Counted from the stretch's first letter, positions 21,254 through 32,190 are shown. The stretch: 64,000 nucleotides of DNA from Cylindrodendrum hubeiense (GCA_014621425.1 JAANBB010000007.1:62001-126000); one strand, 5' to 3'. Translations and numbers: made by a program. Notes: generated from the letters alone by a model not told the origin.

Positions 21254-23143
21254 CTAAGCCCCAAGTCGTCGATTTCGCCCCGATAGATCCAACAAACTTC
21301 TCAAGAACGTTGATTGTTTGAGTTCTGGCCAATTCTCGTCAATAATAGCAAACTCAGCATGATGCGACTCCCATAACGCGAAACCACTTAATCTGTTCTC
21401 GCCACTTGTCCTCAGTATGGCATCAATTGGCGGCAATCCGAGCTGCGCCGAGTATGTCTGACGAGAAACATCAACCTCGGTTATCCTTTCAACTGCCTCT
21501 TCCAGCGACAATCCTTGTTGCGACATCTTGGCCTTCACGGCCAAATTTGTACCACGCATGATTTCAGACCGTCCACCGTAACCGATTGCCATTTGAAGGT
21601 TGAATTTGGTGTTTCGTGCCGTGGCGATTTCGGCTTTATCAATCATATCATTGAGATGATCTGGAAGGATTGATCTGTCGCCGACAACTCGGAAACGGAT
21701 ATCAGAGACCAGGAATGGTGCATCGCCGACAATTATCTCGTGAATGTACTCGGCCATCATTGAGAATAGAGGGTCAAGTTCTTGATTTCCACGTTTGAGG
21801 TTGTCATTAGAGAGTGCCCAGACTGTGAGGTTGTGAACTCCGGAACTAAATGTCCATGAAAGAAGCTGAAGGAGCTTGTAGGCACCAGCCTGGTGGCCGT
21901 CTAGGACACTATTGAGCCCTTTGTGGCGGGAATAGCGACGGTTTCCATCCATAATTACACCCAAGTGGTGTGGCAGTTGACCGACGCTTTGGGTGACCCT
22001 ACCACGATAATATGAGCATCGAGCGAGCTCTATAAACTCTCCGCGGAACCCTGAAATTGGATAAATCGGTCGTTCGGCGTTCCTTATCGTTGGTACGTGA
22101 GCTTCCATGTCTGGAAAGCGTTGGAGCGCTCCCTCGGGCCATTCCTTCAAACGACTGCCATTGTTGCCGAAGATCTCATGGTAAAGGTCGGCTGGAACAT
22201 CTGCCAGTTGAGGGTTTCCAGAAACCAAGAGATCCAAAGAACCGTCCAAAGTCAATGTCCGAGGACATATATGGTAATGGAAGTACGAAAGGAAGCAGTT
22301 AATCTTTCGGAAACAACACCAAAAAGACATGCTCAAGATGCTCTGTCTGCGGCTTCCTTTTGCTATAACGCTCCCCGATAACTCCCAGGTGAATTTGGTG
22401 AAAAGAAGGAGCGTAGCTGTAGTCAACGGCCTTTTCCAAAATTGGCGACCACCTGGTATTTCCTGGTCTTTGATTACACCGCGAAGCAACGAATACTCAT
22501 GCTGAATACTCGGCGCTTGATTTGGATCGAGTTTTAGCTCTTCTTTCAGGTACTTTTCCACTTCGGCCATTGTTATTGGCACCTTTCGTCCCAGATCATC
22601 AGGGTTCAGCTTATCGGCCATGCTCATGACGCCCTTCACCACCCCATCTGCCTCCTCTGGAGTTATGCTTCCTAAAACCTCATGCGTCTTAACAATTGCA
22701 TACGCAAATGTTGCAAAAACCAAAACATTGTTTTCGAAGACGAACAGCGGGATGGGGCGGTGTAGCTTTTGCAGCCAGGTTATCACTTGGCGTCGTTCGT
22801 AGCTCTTAGATCGGACAAGGATGGAAATGAAGGTTACGGTGCGAATGGTTCGACGCCAGGGGTCGCTGAAATAGGTACTGTGTGCCTTGATTGCTTTCGA
22901 AAGTCCCGGGTGAGTAAGCTGGAGAGACGACGCGAAGATGACCGCGGAGAGCATGATGTCACCACGGTCAAAGAGCGCGTGTAGCCTTTCAAAGGAAGGA
23001 TATTTATCTTTCCACACCAGTTTGGTGGCATTGATATCCTTCCAGTTGCGTAGGAGCGAGGTCGCAGCATAGTAGGCTATTACGATAGCGGGCAATACCA
23101 TTATGAGCAGGCAGCCCTTTAGTAGGAGGAGTTGAGGGTCCAT
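21254..23143 (-). CDS. Fusion: MpaB/DUF2236-like N-terminal domain + cis-prenyltransferase
   Basis: A single uninterrupted frame of 629 residues from the ATG at 23143. The N-terminus is a membrane anchor (residues 4-26). Residues about 43-250 resemble the DUF2236/MpaB-rubber oxygenase family: 'FERLHALFDRGDIMLS', 'DPWRRTIRTVTF' (94-105), 'QVITWLQKLHRPI', then 'TPEEADGVVKG' and 'VPITMAEVEKYL'. Members of that family include the prenyl-chain-cleaving oxygenase MpaB and rubber oxygenase Lcp. Residues about 388-629 are a complete cis-prenyltransferase (UPPS/DHDDS type). They have 'HLGVIMDGNRR' with catalytic D399, 'DGHQAGAYKLLQLL', 'VWALSNDNLKRG', 'GYGGRSEI' and 'ILRTSGENRLSGF' (577-589). Cis-prenyltransferases build Z-polyprenyl diphosphates. 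Residues 270-300 look less protein-like and could hide an intron, but the frame is open throughout. Both halves are likely ER-membrane-associated. The N-terminal assignment is less certain than the C-terminal one. Confidence 0.82.
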   Translation of the reverse strand: MDPQLLLLKGCLLIMVLPAIVIAYYAATSLLRNWKDINATKLVWKDKYPSFERLHALFDRGDIMLSAVIFASSLQLTHPGLSKAIKAHSTYFSDPWRRTIRTVTFISILVRSKSYERRQVITWLQKLHRPIPLFVFENNVLVFATFAYAIVKTHEVLGSITPEEADGVVKGVMSMADKLNPDDLGRKVPITMAEVEKYLKEELKLDPNQAPSIQHEYSLLRGVIKDQEIPGGRQFWKRPLTTATLLLFTKFTWELSGSVIAKGSRRQSILSMSFWCCFRKINCFLSYFHYHICPRTLTLDGSLDLLVSGNPQLADVPADLYHEIFGNNGSRLKEWPEGALQRFPDMEAHVPTIRNAERPIYPISGFRGEFIELARCSYYRGRVTQSVGQLPHHLGVIMDGNRRYSRHKGLNSVLDGHQAGAYKLLQLLSWTFSSGVHNLTVWALSNDNLKRGNQELDPLFSMMAEYIHEIIVGDAPFLVSDIRFRVVGDRSILPDHLNDMIDKAEIATARNTKFNLQMAIGYGGRSEIMRGTNLAVKAKMSQQGLSLEEAVERITEVDVSRQTYSAQLGLPPIDAILRTSGENRLSGFALWESHHAEFAIIDENWPELKQSTFLRSLLDLSGRNRRLGA

Positions 23144-25914
23144 TTGAAAGTGATGCGAGCGTAGCACAGCAGAGGCGTCGATAAATTGGTCGAATTCGCG
23201 ACACGAAAAGCAAAATCGGAAGCGACACAGTGTTCATATTTATAATCTATTGACTGGTATTTCTTTTTATAGTCGTCGCTTTCTCTTACCCAAACCAGCC
23301 TAGCAACACTGCCGCACATAGTTAATCTCACTCCCCGTATCGAATTAGGCCTATCACATGCCATACAATGTCAATATCTCGGAACACCTTATTCTCTCCA
23401 CTCTTGCACATCCACCGAATAGGGTACATGGGGCTCATCTATTTGTGGAAAACGCCAGACAAATGCGAGGCTAGGGTGGCAATTGATCGAGGTTCTACAG
23501 AATCGGGTGTCTTAGAAGCATGTCATGGTGGTGAAGTACCAACAATGTGGCTAGCTAATCACATGTATGGTGGATGAAATATGATTACTTCTCACCGGCG
23601 ATAGTGTATGAGGATGCAGATGCGGTCAGCCACACTAGCGGTGATATCGTGTCCACTCAGGTTGCAATGCATAAAGATCCCTTGTATAATCTAACCGAGG
23701 CGTATTGGGTTACGGTAAGCCTGCATCTCACACCCTCCATAATCTATTCCGTCGCCTTAGTGGCTGCAGGACAGACACTATTTGGGCCGTGTCTTACTAA
23801 GACAGTTAGACGGGCAGATAGGAGAATTTTCAGTTATGACAAATCCCGCGCCCTAAAGCGGTTACAGGCAGGACCTTTTGGCCTTTGTAGGACCCGCTGG
23901 GGCGGGTAGAATCGTATTTCCCAATCATAGTGAAACAGTATGATTGGGTCGACTGGAATCGACGTTGGTCGTATTTGGTGCTTAGCTTCCATAGATCAGG
24001 TCTGTCTCAGTTGAGTGCGGGACTAGAGTAATTTCTTTTCCGAAAGATCGAAATAAACAGACAATGGTAGTCGAAACAGATGAAGTACCACATTCCAAGG
24101 ACCTGGTAGTAGCTGGTTTCCTAAAATCCCCGCCATCCGATCGGGCCGAACCGCCTTTGCAGGCTGACGACGCAGTTTGATTGGAATTGAAATACCAAGT
24201 GGCTTGTGTACATTCTGTTCTTCCTGGTGGTTCGTCGCAAGGCCATTGCGGCTGAGAGCTAGTCCATGCATGGATGACTAGAATGCATTAAAAAAACAGC
24301 GCGACGCTTTGCTGGTGCGCTTTGCCGCCATGACAAATTAAAACCCATGAGCCTTCCACTCGAGCTTGCTGAAAGGCTCCTCATCAATCGCCAGGGACGA
24401 GATCGCCTCCTTGGCCATCAAGTCCTGAGTATCCTTGTATAACGGTATAACGAACCGTGTTAACCTTTGATACCAATCTCCTGGATCAATTTGGTGAATA
24501 CTCATTTACGCGTTCTCTCTTCACCTATTGGGCCAAAGAAGCCAATGTATGTTTCTGGTGAAAACTTCAAATATCGCAATCGAATCCGATTCGGGAGAAT
24601 TACCGCTAGCTTAGGACTGAAGCGTGTGATCTTCAGCCATGCACTTGACATGCGTGCCGTTACGTGGCTTGTTTTCAACCAAACTGCGGATGAAGATGCC
24701 AATATTGACCTGATGATTTCCCAGGCAAGAATGATCATCTGAGCCATAGTTTGATGCTTGAGTTATGTCGAGAGGTAGACTAGAGAGCAGTAAAGATCTT
24801 GGTGGGCTGAGATAGATATTGTGCGACTTGAACACTCAGGCTTTTGGAATGGGCCGCTGTTTGTTGGTTTATATAAGTTAATCAATACATTTGTAGTCAA
24901 TCGTGAGTGCAAGATGAATACTGTTGCATCTAATGATACATGGGGCATATACAACGTGTGTGAGATGTGCTTCAATTTATGACTAGCTAATGGTCGTAGG
25001 GACCGCAACTACAGAGCGATCTAGAAAGACCAGATATAATCTGCTAGAATCTGCTCGCAGGCCAACTCGATCAGTTCGATGCAAATGGCTTCCAGAGCTG
25101 AAAGAGCTGGGATAGAAAAAAGCAAATACAGCCCAAAAGGTCCCTCTGTGATGCCTTTAATGACGATCATGATGATCATGACGTTCAATGGCAGTAGCTC
25201 GATAAAACTTTTTCCAGCTGAATGAAAGCTCCGTCTTTTAGCGGAGGTCTCAATAGAGGACAGAAGCTCCTGGGTGTGACAAGTATACACTTTATTGGCC
25301 CGCAAGGTGGCATCGGTTCACGGCATAATAATTTTAACATCGATTTGAGACATAATCTCAGCTCAACTACATGCATTTCAGAATCAGCCTTGTCAACTTC
25401 CGAACGCAGATCATGGAGCGTTCCACAGGCGGGGTTCGGAGGATAATGAGCGACAAATGGAGGCTGGGAGAGATATCCACCAGCTGGCTTGGTGTACTTG
25501 AAGGGCATCCATAGTCTCAGCATAGTCACATAAACAATCCCAGGAGACGACTAAACTGTGAGTTACTAGTTCATACACCTGGCTAACATGATATATAAGG
25601 TGCGGGTGCCAAAACCTCTGCATTTATCACTTACCATTGGTTTCTACGGCAACTCTATTTGCCGAATCGGCTGTTGAGGGCCGAGGGAGACCGGGAGCCG
25701 AATAGTGGCCACTAGTCATTACTCTTCAAGCAATCTCGTGGTCAATTCTCTAACGAAATCCAAGTCCAAAATGAGTTTCAGAACGACTTCTAAATTCCAT
25801 CCGATGTCACTTTGCGTTGTTTATGCCTGGAGATGATTTTAATCACATAACCGCAACAATCAGCTCCAATGCACATATGCCAATATAAATCGGTAGATGA
25901 GGCTTTACATCAAT
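23144..25914. other. Gene-poor region, 2.8 kb
   Basis: No complete gene is supported. One C-terminal-like coding remnant (24338-24505, minus) is listed separately. Minus-strand frames at 25021-25620 are open for 70-114 codons and one contains a hydrophobic stretch. They do not join into a recognisable protein and may be remnants. Confidence 0.5.
24338..24505 (-). pseudogene. Short coding remnant, C-terminal end of an unrecognised protein
   Basis: A 55-codon frame with convincing protein-like composition: '...WYQRLTRFVIPLYKD', 'TQDLMAKEAISSLAIDEEP', ending 'LEWKAHGF' then stop. It is preceded directly by an in-frame stop and no upstream exon could be joined. It therefore looks like the surviving 3' end of a decayed gene, or the last exon of a gene whose other exons I cannot find. 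I do not recognise the family. Confidence 0.35.
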
Positions 25915-26913
25915 TTATGACTCCAGAAATGCGTCTATCGCCGCCCAGAACTCGTCCGGCTTTTCAATCCATGGAAAGTGCCCTACCCCCGGAATGACGA
26001 CAAGCTTCGAGCCTTGAATACCCTCGGCTATCGCTTGCGACGCTTGTGGGCTGCACATGGCGTCCTCGCTCCCTCGGAGAATCAATGTTTTAGCCGTTAC
26101 TTTGCCGGCTTCTTCAACATGTGGCAGCTTGTTCTCTGCCTTGGAGTCGTTCAGGTTTGTTTGGAATCCGAAAGACGTTGGCAGAGTTGGGCCTCGAGCG
26201 ATATCTTGACGAAGGACATCGGCCTTAGTCACATCAGAAAAGTACCAAGGAAGAAGTACGTCCATGTCGGCTCGAAACTCCTCATCTGTCTGCGGACCAC
26301 CCGAGCTCATCAGCTCAGACAGCTTCGCCACCGCGGACGCATATGCCGGGTCATCTTTGCGCTTCATGAGCCAGTCCCGCGTGTGGGTGTTGGGTGGACC
26401 GTCCATGATTTGCGCTGCCAGGAGAATAAGCTTGGCGACACGCGAAGGGTGACGCTCTGCATACCGCAGCGCAATGGCAGCAGCGTGTGAGTTACCCATC
26501 AGGAGCGGGAGGAAATCCAGGCCAAGGTGCAGGCGAAGGTGCTCGATGTCCTCAGCCATCGTCTTGGCCGTCATGGTCGATGTATCTGTGGGCTTGCTGG
26601 ACTGGCCATTGCCTCGGGGCTCGAAGTACAGCACTGTGTTCTTCTTCTCCGGGTGGGAACCGATGCCATTCCAGAGGTAGCCACCTGGCATTCCCCAACC
26701 CACGGAATGAACAATTATGAGTGACCCGGTGCCCCGGACAAGGTAGTGGAAGCGGACCCCATCTGCATCAAAGAAGTGGTCACCCTGAGATAATGGTGAT
26801 GTATCCATGTCGTGCTCCGAAATGGCGAGTGTGGCAACCCAATTATTTGCCCAAGATGACTTCGGCTGTTTTCGGGTTATTTTGAGTACTGAGGCTCTGA
26901 GAAACCGAGACAT
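25915..26913 (-). CDS. Alpha/beta-hydrolase (AB_hydrolase_1, proline-iminopeptidase-like)
   Basis: Intronless, 332 residues from the ATG at 26913. A second ATG at 26808 (MDTSPLSQ) would remove a basic N-terminal stretch of 35 residues, and either may be used. The fold is recognisable: 'IIVHSVGWGMPGGYLW' around the oxyanion region, the nucleophile elbow 'LLMGNSHAAAIAL' (Ser in G-N-S-H-A), the acid in 'LRGSEDAMCSP', and the catalytic His in 'PGVGHFPWIEKP'. It is a serine hydrolase acting on an unknown ester, amide or peptide. The basic N-terminus could act as a weak mitochondrial targeting signal. Neighbours are distant and give no clue to the substrate. Confidence 0.8.
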   Translation of the reverse strand: MSRFLRASVLKITRKQPKSSWANNWVATLAISEHDMDTSPLSQGDHFFDADGVRFHYLVRGTGSLIIVHSVGWGMPGGYLWNGIGSHPEKKNTVLYFEPRGNGQSSKPTDTSTMTAKTMAEDIEHLRLHLGLDFLPLLMGNSHAAAIALRYAERHPSRVAKLILLAAQIMDGPPNTHTRDWLMKRKDDPAYASAVAKLSELMSSGGPQTDEEFRADMDVLLPWYFSDVTKADVLRQDIARGPTLPTSFGFQTNLNDSKAENKLPHVEEAGKVTAKTLILRGSEDAMCSPQASQAIAEGIQGSKLVVIPGVGHFPWIEKPDEFWAAIDAFLES

Positions 26914-28084
26914 AAAAAGGGCCTGGGGTAGCGCAAGTTCTAGTAGTATTTATACACCGGAACATGAATAAGTGGCGCATCATATTCACAACCACCCCGT
27001 AGATCTGACTAAGACGTCAGCGACTACCAGATAATCAAGAGCGTCTAAGTGGCGATGAATGCGTTTGCTAAAATTTGTCTTTACAAGGGGTCTAAAGTGG
27101 TGGGTAAGGTGGAGCATCTAACTGGTTGACATAGGCCAGAAGGATGATCTTATGTAGTGAGCACAGTAGAGTTCTAGTCTAGCCAATCTTGGTTGCATTG
27201 TTCGAGCTCCTTTGGCTAATAAGTAGTGCATGGATGGATCGGATAAATATGGTATATCTATCACTCGTTACGTGAGAGTCTTGCGACATGATAATTGGGA
27301 CGGCGAAAATTTTGAGCCTCAAAGAAGCTCGATGAAATTAATAAAAATAGGTCTCAACAGAGTCTTGCGAGTATATGATGGTATTCCAGCCATGAAAATG
27401 TATTTCTGGTTAATACAAGATGTAGGATGAAAGTGGGTATTAATTTACGCCTTCCGCACACGGTTGACGAGAATCGGCCAGTGTCCAGTTTCATATTGAA
27501 CAAGTATATTAAAAGCAAAGTGGCACATTCTCGACTACTTTGCAAGGTACACCCAATTGCAGTGTTATCCTCACCATATTAATAAGCAATAATTAGCTAG
27601 CTTCTTCCCTGGAAGCTGCATTAGACATTTGAGGCATCGATATTGCATTAATAGGGCGAGCGACCAAAAGGTCAAATCACTTTGACAGCCAGCAAAGCTT
27701 GATGATATGTAACGAGCCAACTCTATCATCGCTCGCCATTCCGATCGTTGACAATAGCACGGGATGGAGAACGCCTTGAGGCGGGTTGTCAGACCATGAT
27801 TACGGAGCAATAAACGGGCAGCTCCCATAAAAATCCTGGGCCGTCTAATATGGCCTGAATAACAAGTTAATTAGTCTCGCGCAAGTGACTAGAGAGCAAG
27901 CTACTCCTTGAGATTTAGGTCCAGGGTGGAATGTCAAGTATTTTGACATTGCAGATCACCTGACGCAGAGCACCCGAAGGTAGCTCTAAGTGGGGCGACA
28001 TGGCGTGCATAGCCCGAGATGTGGACGCTCGTCTCTTGGCTCCAGCCTCCCCGCGCACTGCAAGCTCTGGGAAGCTCATTCACC
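26914..28084. other. Intergenic, 1.2 kb
   Basis: AT-rich, with no coding segment supported. It holds the divergent promoters of the hydrolase and the GH114 gene. Confidence 0.5.
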
Positions 28085-28992
28085 ATGTCCGCTCAAGCTC
28101 CCTACAACAACTATCCGGCAGGCTCCCAGAGGCCCTGGGTCCCGGCCGTGGGAATATCGTGGCAGATTGTGCTCAACGCACCGCTCCACATCGACCCGAG
28201 GCAGCCGTCCGTCACCCCGGACGTCGAGGTCTACGACATCGACCTCTTTGACAACTCGCCCGAGACCGTCGCCTCTCTCCACAGCCTGGGCAAAAAGGTC
28301 ATCTGCTACTTCAGCGCCGGCACATACGAGGAATGGCGTCCCGACGCGAGCCAGTTCCCCAAGGCGGACCTGGGCAAGGCCATGGACGACTGGCCAGGGG
28401 AGCGGTGGCTGAACCTCAAAAGCGAGACCGTTCGCGCCATCATGGCCCAGAGAATCAAGCTCGCGGCCGAAAAGGGCTTCGATGCCATCGACCCGGACAA
28501 CGTAGACGGCTATGTAAGTTCATCAGTTATCTTCCACGCCTCCTGGCGGGGTACGTGAGGATCCATCGGCTAAAGTCTCCGTAGTCCAATAAGAACGGCC
28601 TGGGCCTGAAGAAGGCCGACTCGATTGATTTCATCAAGTTCCTGTCCCGCGAGGCGTCCAAGTACGGCATGAGCATTGGACTCAAGAACGCAGGGGAGAT
28701 CATCCGTGATGTCATCGACGTCGTCGACTTCCAGGTGAACGAAGAGTGTGTCAAGTACAACGAGGGTCAGACGTTCTCGGCTTTCATCAGGGCCAACAAG
28801 GCCGTCTTCCACATCGAATATCCCCGTGGTGCCCCCGGCTCAGTGAGCGCAAAGTCCAGGACTTCAATCTCCAACGCCAAGGGGACGGAAAATTTCAGCA
28901 CCCTGTTGAAGACGATGGATCTGGATGGGTGGGTGCAGTTCTGCGACGGGCAAGAGTTCAAGACGAGGACCGGCTCAGCGGTCGAGAAATAG
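28085..28992 (+). CDS. GH114 endo-alpha-1,4-polygalactosaminidase-like glycoside hydrolase
   Basis: Two exons, 28085-28513 and 28585-28992 (71-bp GT-AG intron), 278 residues. GH114 enzymes such as Ega3 of Aspergillus cleave galactosaminogalactan, an adhesive alpha-1,4-linked fungal exopolysaccharide. Family landmarks are 'GISWQIVLN', 'EVYDIDLFDNS', 'LGKKVICYFSAGTYEEW' (69-84), the acidic 'GFDAIDPDNVDGY' (131-143), 'GLKNAGEI' and 'DFQVNEEC', which carries the second conserved acid. Length covers one complete TIM-barrel domain. No signal peptide is seen. An upstream in-frame ATG at 28019 adds 22 residues (MWTLVSWLQPPRALQALGSS) that are only weakly hydrophobic. No genes of the galactosaminogalactan synthesis cluster are nearby. 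Confidence 0.85.
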
Positions 28993-29548
28993 AAACGGCC
29001 ATAAGAAAATGTCAATACTGGCTTCGCTTTATACAGGGAATGATAGAAATGGGTTTCATGGCCATCACCACGTAACGTGCTGGGGAAATTCCAATCATCC
29101 CCGGAGGTTTTATGTGTCAGAAACGGCGTTGTGTCAGATAAGCAAGAGTCCCGAGTTGGGTCACAGCGCGCATCAGTGTCGTGGTAATATGGATGCGCTG
29201 GATGCTTCATTCCACAAGTATTTCCCGATTCTCCGGATCTTTAATTAAACAGCCCCAGCCTCCCATTGTCCTGTAGGACCTTTTCCATCATAGATGGGGT
29301 ATGATTTTCATATGGCAGTATCTGTCGAGATGATGATAAAAAGGTCTCATGATTTTCTAACTAATCGACGCGCTAAAACCCATTCCCATCCCTCCATGCA
29401 GCGATAAAACGAGACGTGCAACGCATAAAAAAAGGCCCATATCTTCTAGGTCGCTAACAGACCAGGATCCCTAATCCAGTGGGCACTCAAGCCGAAGAAT
29501 TTTGTCGTAAATACGGTCCGGATCTGATGAAATGTTTAGATATCTAAT
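28993..29548. other. Intergenic, 556 bp, between convergent genes
   Basis: Contains the 3' flanks of the GH114 gene and of the small secreted protein gene. Nothing else is visible. Confidence 0.5.
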
Positions 29549-30320
29549 CTAGCACTTGTCCTTTCCGAGAATGACATTCCAGTCTTCATTATGGTACGCT
29601 CGTCCTGTACAATATCGTTAATGATAATAAACATAAACATTGACTTGTTCAAACATACCATGAGTCCAGATTGCCATGAACGTATTTTCGATGCAGTTAT
29701 CGATGATCATCGTAGCTAAGGCGGTGATCTGCTTGGTTGGAGCCTTGATGGTGCTCTTTGCATCGCTGCAGAGCCAGATGGCCGAGTTCCAAGAGCAGGA
29801 TACACGGTTGCAGCTGTCAGGCTCAACCACCCAAACAGCATCCGGCCATTTTTGGTTCAGGTGGTTAATGCCGTCAATCAGAGCATTCTGGTCACCGGCA
29901 CCCCCAACTCCGGGGTTACCCACGCCGCATTGAAGTGTGTCCTGGAAGGTAGATTTTTAGCATGGCATGAGATTCACAAGGGAAGGGTTTCCGAACCTCC
30001 TTTCGTCTTTTTTCAAGTTCATTTTCATTTTTGGTCGTTGCGAAGTCGACATCTGCCTCGTCGCTAACATCCCGCGTCCTCGAAAATGCACTCTGCGCTT
30101 CGCATCAGCTTCCTGTGCCACATCCGATTGAATGCGCTCGACAAATGACTCACCTCAACGGCTTCTCTCGGTGCTACCTTTTCAATTCCGTTGGCTGTTT
30201 GAGGGATAACCTACAGCTCAATTTGTTAAACACGGTTTTTGTATCACTCATAAGCGGCAAGCTCACCAATGCGGACGCCATGACGGCATAAAAGATGGTA
30301 AAAACTGTGCTAGCCTTCAT
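29549..30320 (-). CDS. Small secreted Cys-rich protein, 5' exons uncertain
   Basis: The last two exons are well supported: 29659-29941 and 29549-29604, joined by a 54-bp GT-AG intron. They encode a module starting 'DTLQCGVGNPGVGG' with conserved-looking 'WVVEPDSCNRVSCSW', 'IWLCSD', 'IIDNC' and a C-terminus 'HNEDWNVILGKDKC'. Seven or so cysteines are in view. The probable start is the ATG at 30320, giving a signal peptide (MKASTVFTIFYAVMASAL) with a GTGAGC donor right after it. The exons between 29942 and 30265 can be joined in more than one way. One option gives an acidic propeptide ending in a dibasic KRR. The overall arrangement is signal, propeptide and Cys-rich domain, which suggests a secreted effector-like protein. 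I recognise the general type but cannot name the family. Confidence 0.65.
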
Positions 30321-30408
30321 CTTGTTTTCGGAAAGCTCAAGCTTATGAGGAGAGTATTGTAGAAAGAGGGTGGTTTGGATTGTCTGTCTGGTGCTTATGA
30401 GCTCAATG

Positions 30409-30468
30409 GTGATGAATGATGATGGAGGAGGTGATGGGGATGATGGAGATGATGGAGGTGATGGAGGA
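30409..30468. repeat. Impure GAT/GGA trinucleotide-type microsatellite
   Basis: An alternation of gatgg, gagg and gatgatgg units. On the minus strand it is a pyrimidine-rich tract about 90 bp upstream of the secreted protein start at 30320, a common position for fungal promoter CT-tracts. Confidence 0.75.
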
Positions 30469-31620
30469 AATAAACAATCGCTGATATTCGCACTTATTTA
30501 TACCGCTGGTCCTGATCGCCATCACTTGATGTCAAATATGCAAAACATCACCTCTCTTGCTTTGATGGGATAGCCCATGTTCGTTGCAGCAATTCACGCC
30601 ACCTCATTGCCACCTCACCGACATGCGCAGGATCGCACTCCAAGTAGCAATGTCAATTCAATAGTAGCGAACCGCTACCAGCTGTAAAAAAATAGGACTT
30701 TGTTGGTGGTGTTTGCAGGTGTAAGGCGCAGTAGAGTTGCCAGCGAATCGAGCTGCAAGGGACATAGAACAAGAGTTAAGCAGTGCATGTGGCCCAAAAT
30801 AGCACTTCTGTTGGTGATGGTCGCATATTTTGGGGCGCAGGCCGCAGAGGCAGAATGTTTCAGACTCCTGGTATTTGTACCCACTCGACACGTTGCTCCC
30901 GGAGAAGCGACGAGGTTGGGTTCTTAGGAAGTGCTGAGCGATTTGACATCTCGTATTGGTGACAGCGATGTGACTGAAAATCCCTGATCCTTGGCATTTT
31001 TGTACAACGCAGCACCTGTGAATAGCTAAAATCGCCGTAGCCAGAGCTTATTCCCTCGGCCATTCACTCAACTTGGACCACACTGGCCCAAAATTTCGGT
31101 GGAACTTCTATATTGTTGGACCGTTTCTGCTTTTTAAAGATTACACAGCCGTCAAGCGAGATGCTGCATGCCACGATCCCTCCGCCTTCACCGATGTGGG
31201 GCCACGCTATGTGACCCACGATAACCTTGCCTCGATCCAATACAAGATGTAAATGGCAGCGTCATGATTAAATATTACAGAAACTCGAGCGCTTGTATAT
31301 CACAAAGGAGATAATCATGTTAAGATGAGGTGCAGATCATCTCGATGAGGGTTCGGTGACGACAATGTCATTTTGGGCATGCGTATTACGAGTCTTGCCA
31401 AAATGCAATTCCTTTGTTTATCGTTGGTCAATTAGCCACTTTAATGGCTATACGCACCTAATGATTCTACTTCATGCCCTGTCTATAATCCTAACCACCA
31501 CTACGATATCCCGTGGGTCATTGTGGTGCAGCACCAGCGATATTTCCACTGTACGTTTCACCTCAAGGTCACTATGCAAAGACAACGATTGAGAGGTAGT
31601 CACATTTCACCTTAATCGCG

Positions 31621-32190
31621 ATGAATGTGGGCGCTCAAAAGTCGATGTGTCGTGTACATAGCCTCCAGGTCACCTCAATGATAATGTGTGGTGGTATGGT
31701 ATTGGCTGTGAGCTCAGCACTGCGAATGATAACCGGAAAACTTTTCCGTTCCACCTTGGAATTGGCGTATTTTACACAGATTTATGAACACCACTACGAC
31801 TTCAGCAAACATACTAGCCTCTCAGTGATTGCCGATTACGGAATTAACCAGGCGAGATGTCAGTATTGGCATTTAGTCTACAAGTCAAGGATCCACCGTT
31901 CCCGGCGGCCCTATGGAACCAATAGTCCATTGCTACTTTCGGGCGTTTCTGACATTCAAACTTGCTTATCGGTCTGCTACGATCAATTATCTCAAGTCGA
32001 CTTATGGCAGTATATGGCTAAGACAAGGCACAATCTTGAACATGGACAAAGGTCGCACAATCCAAAGGCAGGTGTAAATGGACGCTGCAGTGAGGTAAAC
32101 GCACATTCCAAGATGCCCGACCTAGTAGAACATGCGAGTAAAATGAAGGAACAGTACTTGGCAGATCTTGTAACACATCCGGGAAGGTAG
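31621..32190 (+). CDS. Doubtful hypothetical ORF, 189 codons
   Basis: An ATG-initiated open frame of 189 residues with no recognised domain. It has one hydrophobic stretch (MIMCGGMVLAVSSALRMI) and scattered cysteines. Composition is not clearly protein-like, and no intron signals or conserved motifs support it. It is included because it is the longest frame in a 2-kb gap; it may be spurious. Confidence 0.2.
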   Translation: MNVGAQKSMCRVHSLQVTSMIMCGGMVLAVSSALRMITGKLFRSTLELAYFTQIYEHHYDFSKHTSLSVIADYGINQARCQYWHLVYKSRIHRSRRPYGTNSPLLLSGVSDIQTCLSVCYDQLSQVDLWQYMAKTRHNLEHGQRSHNPKAGVNGRCSEVNAHSKMPDLVEHASKMKEQYLADLVTHPGR

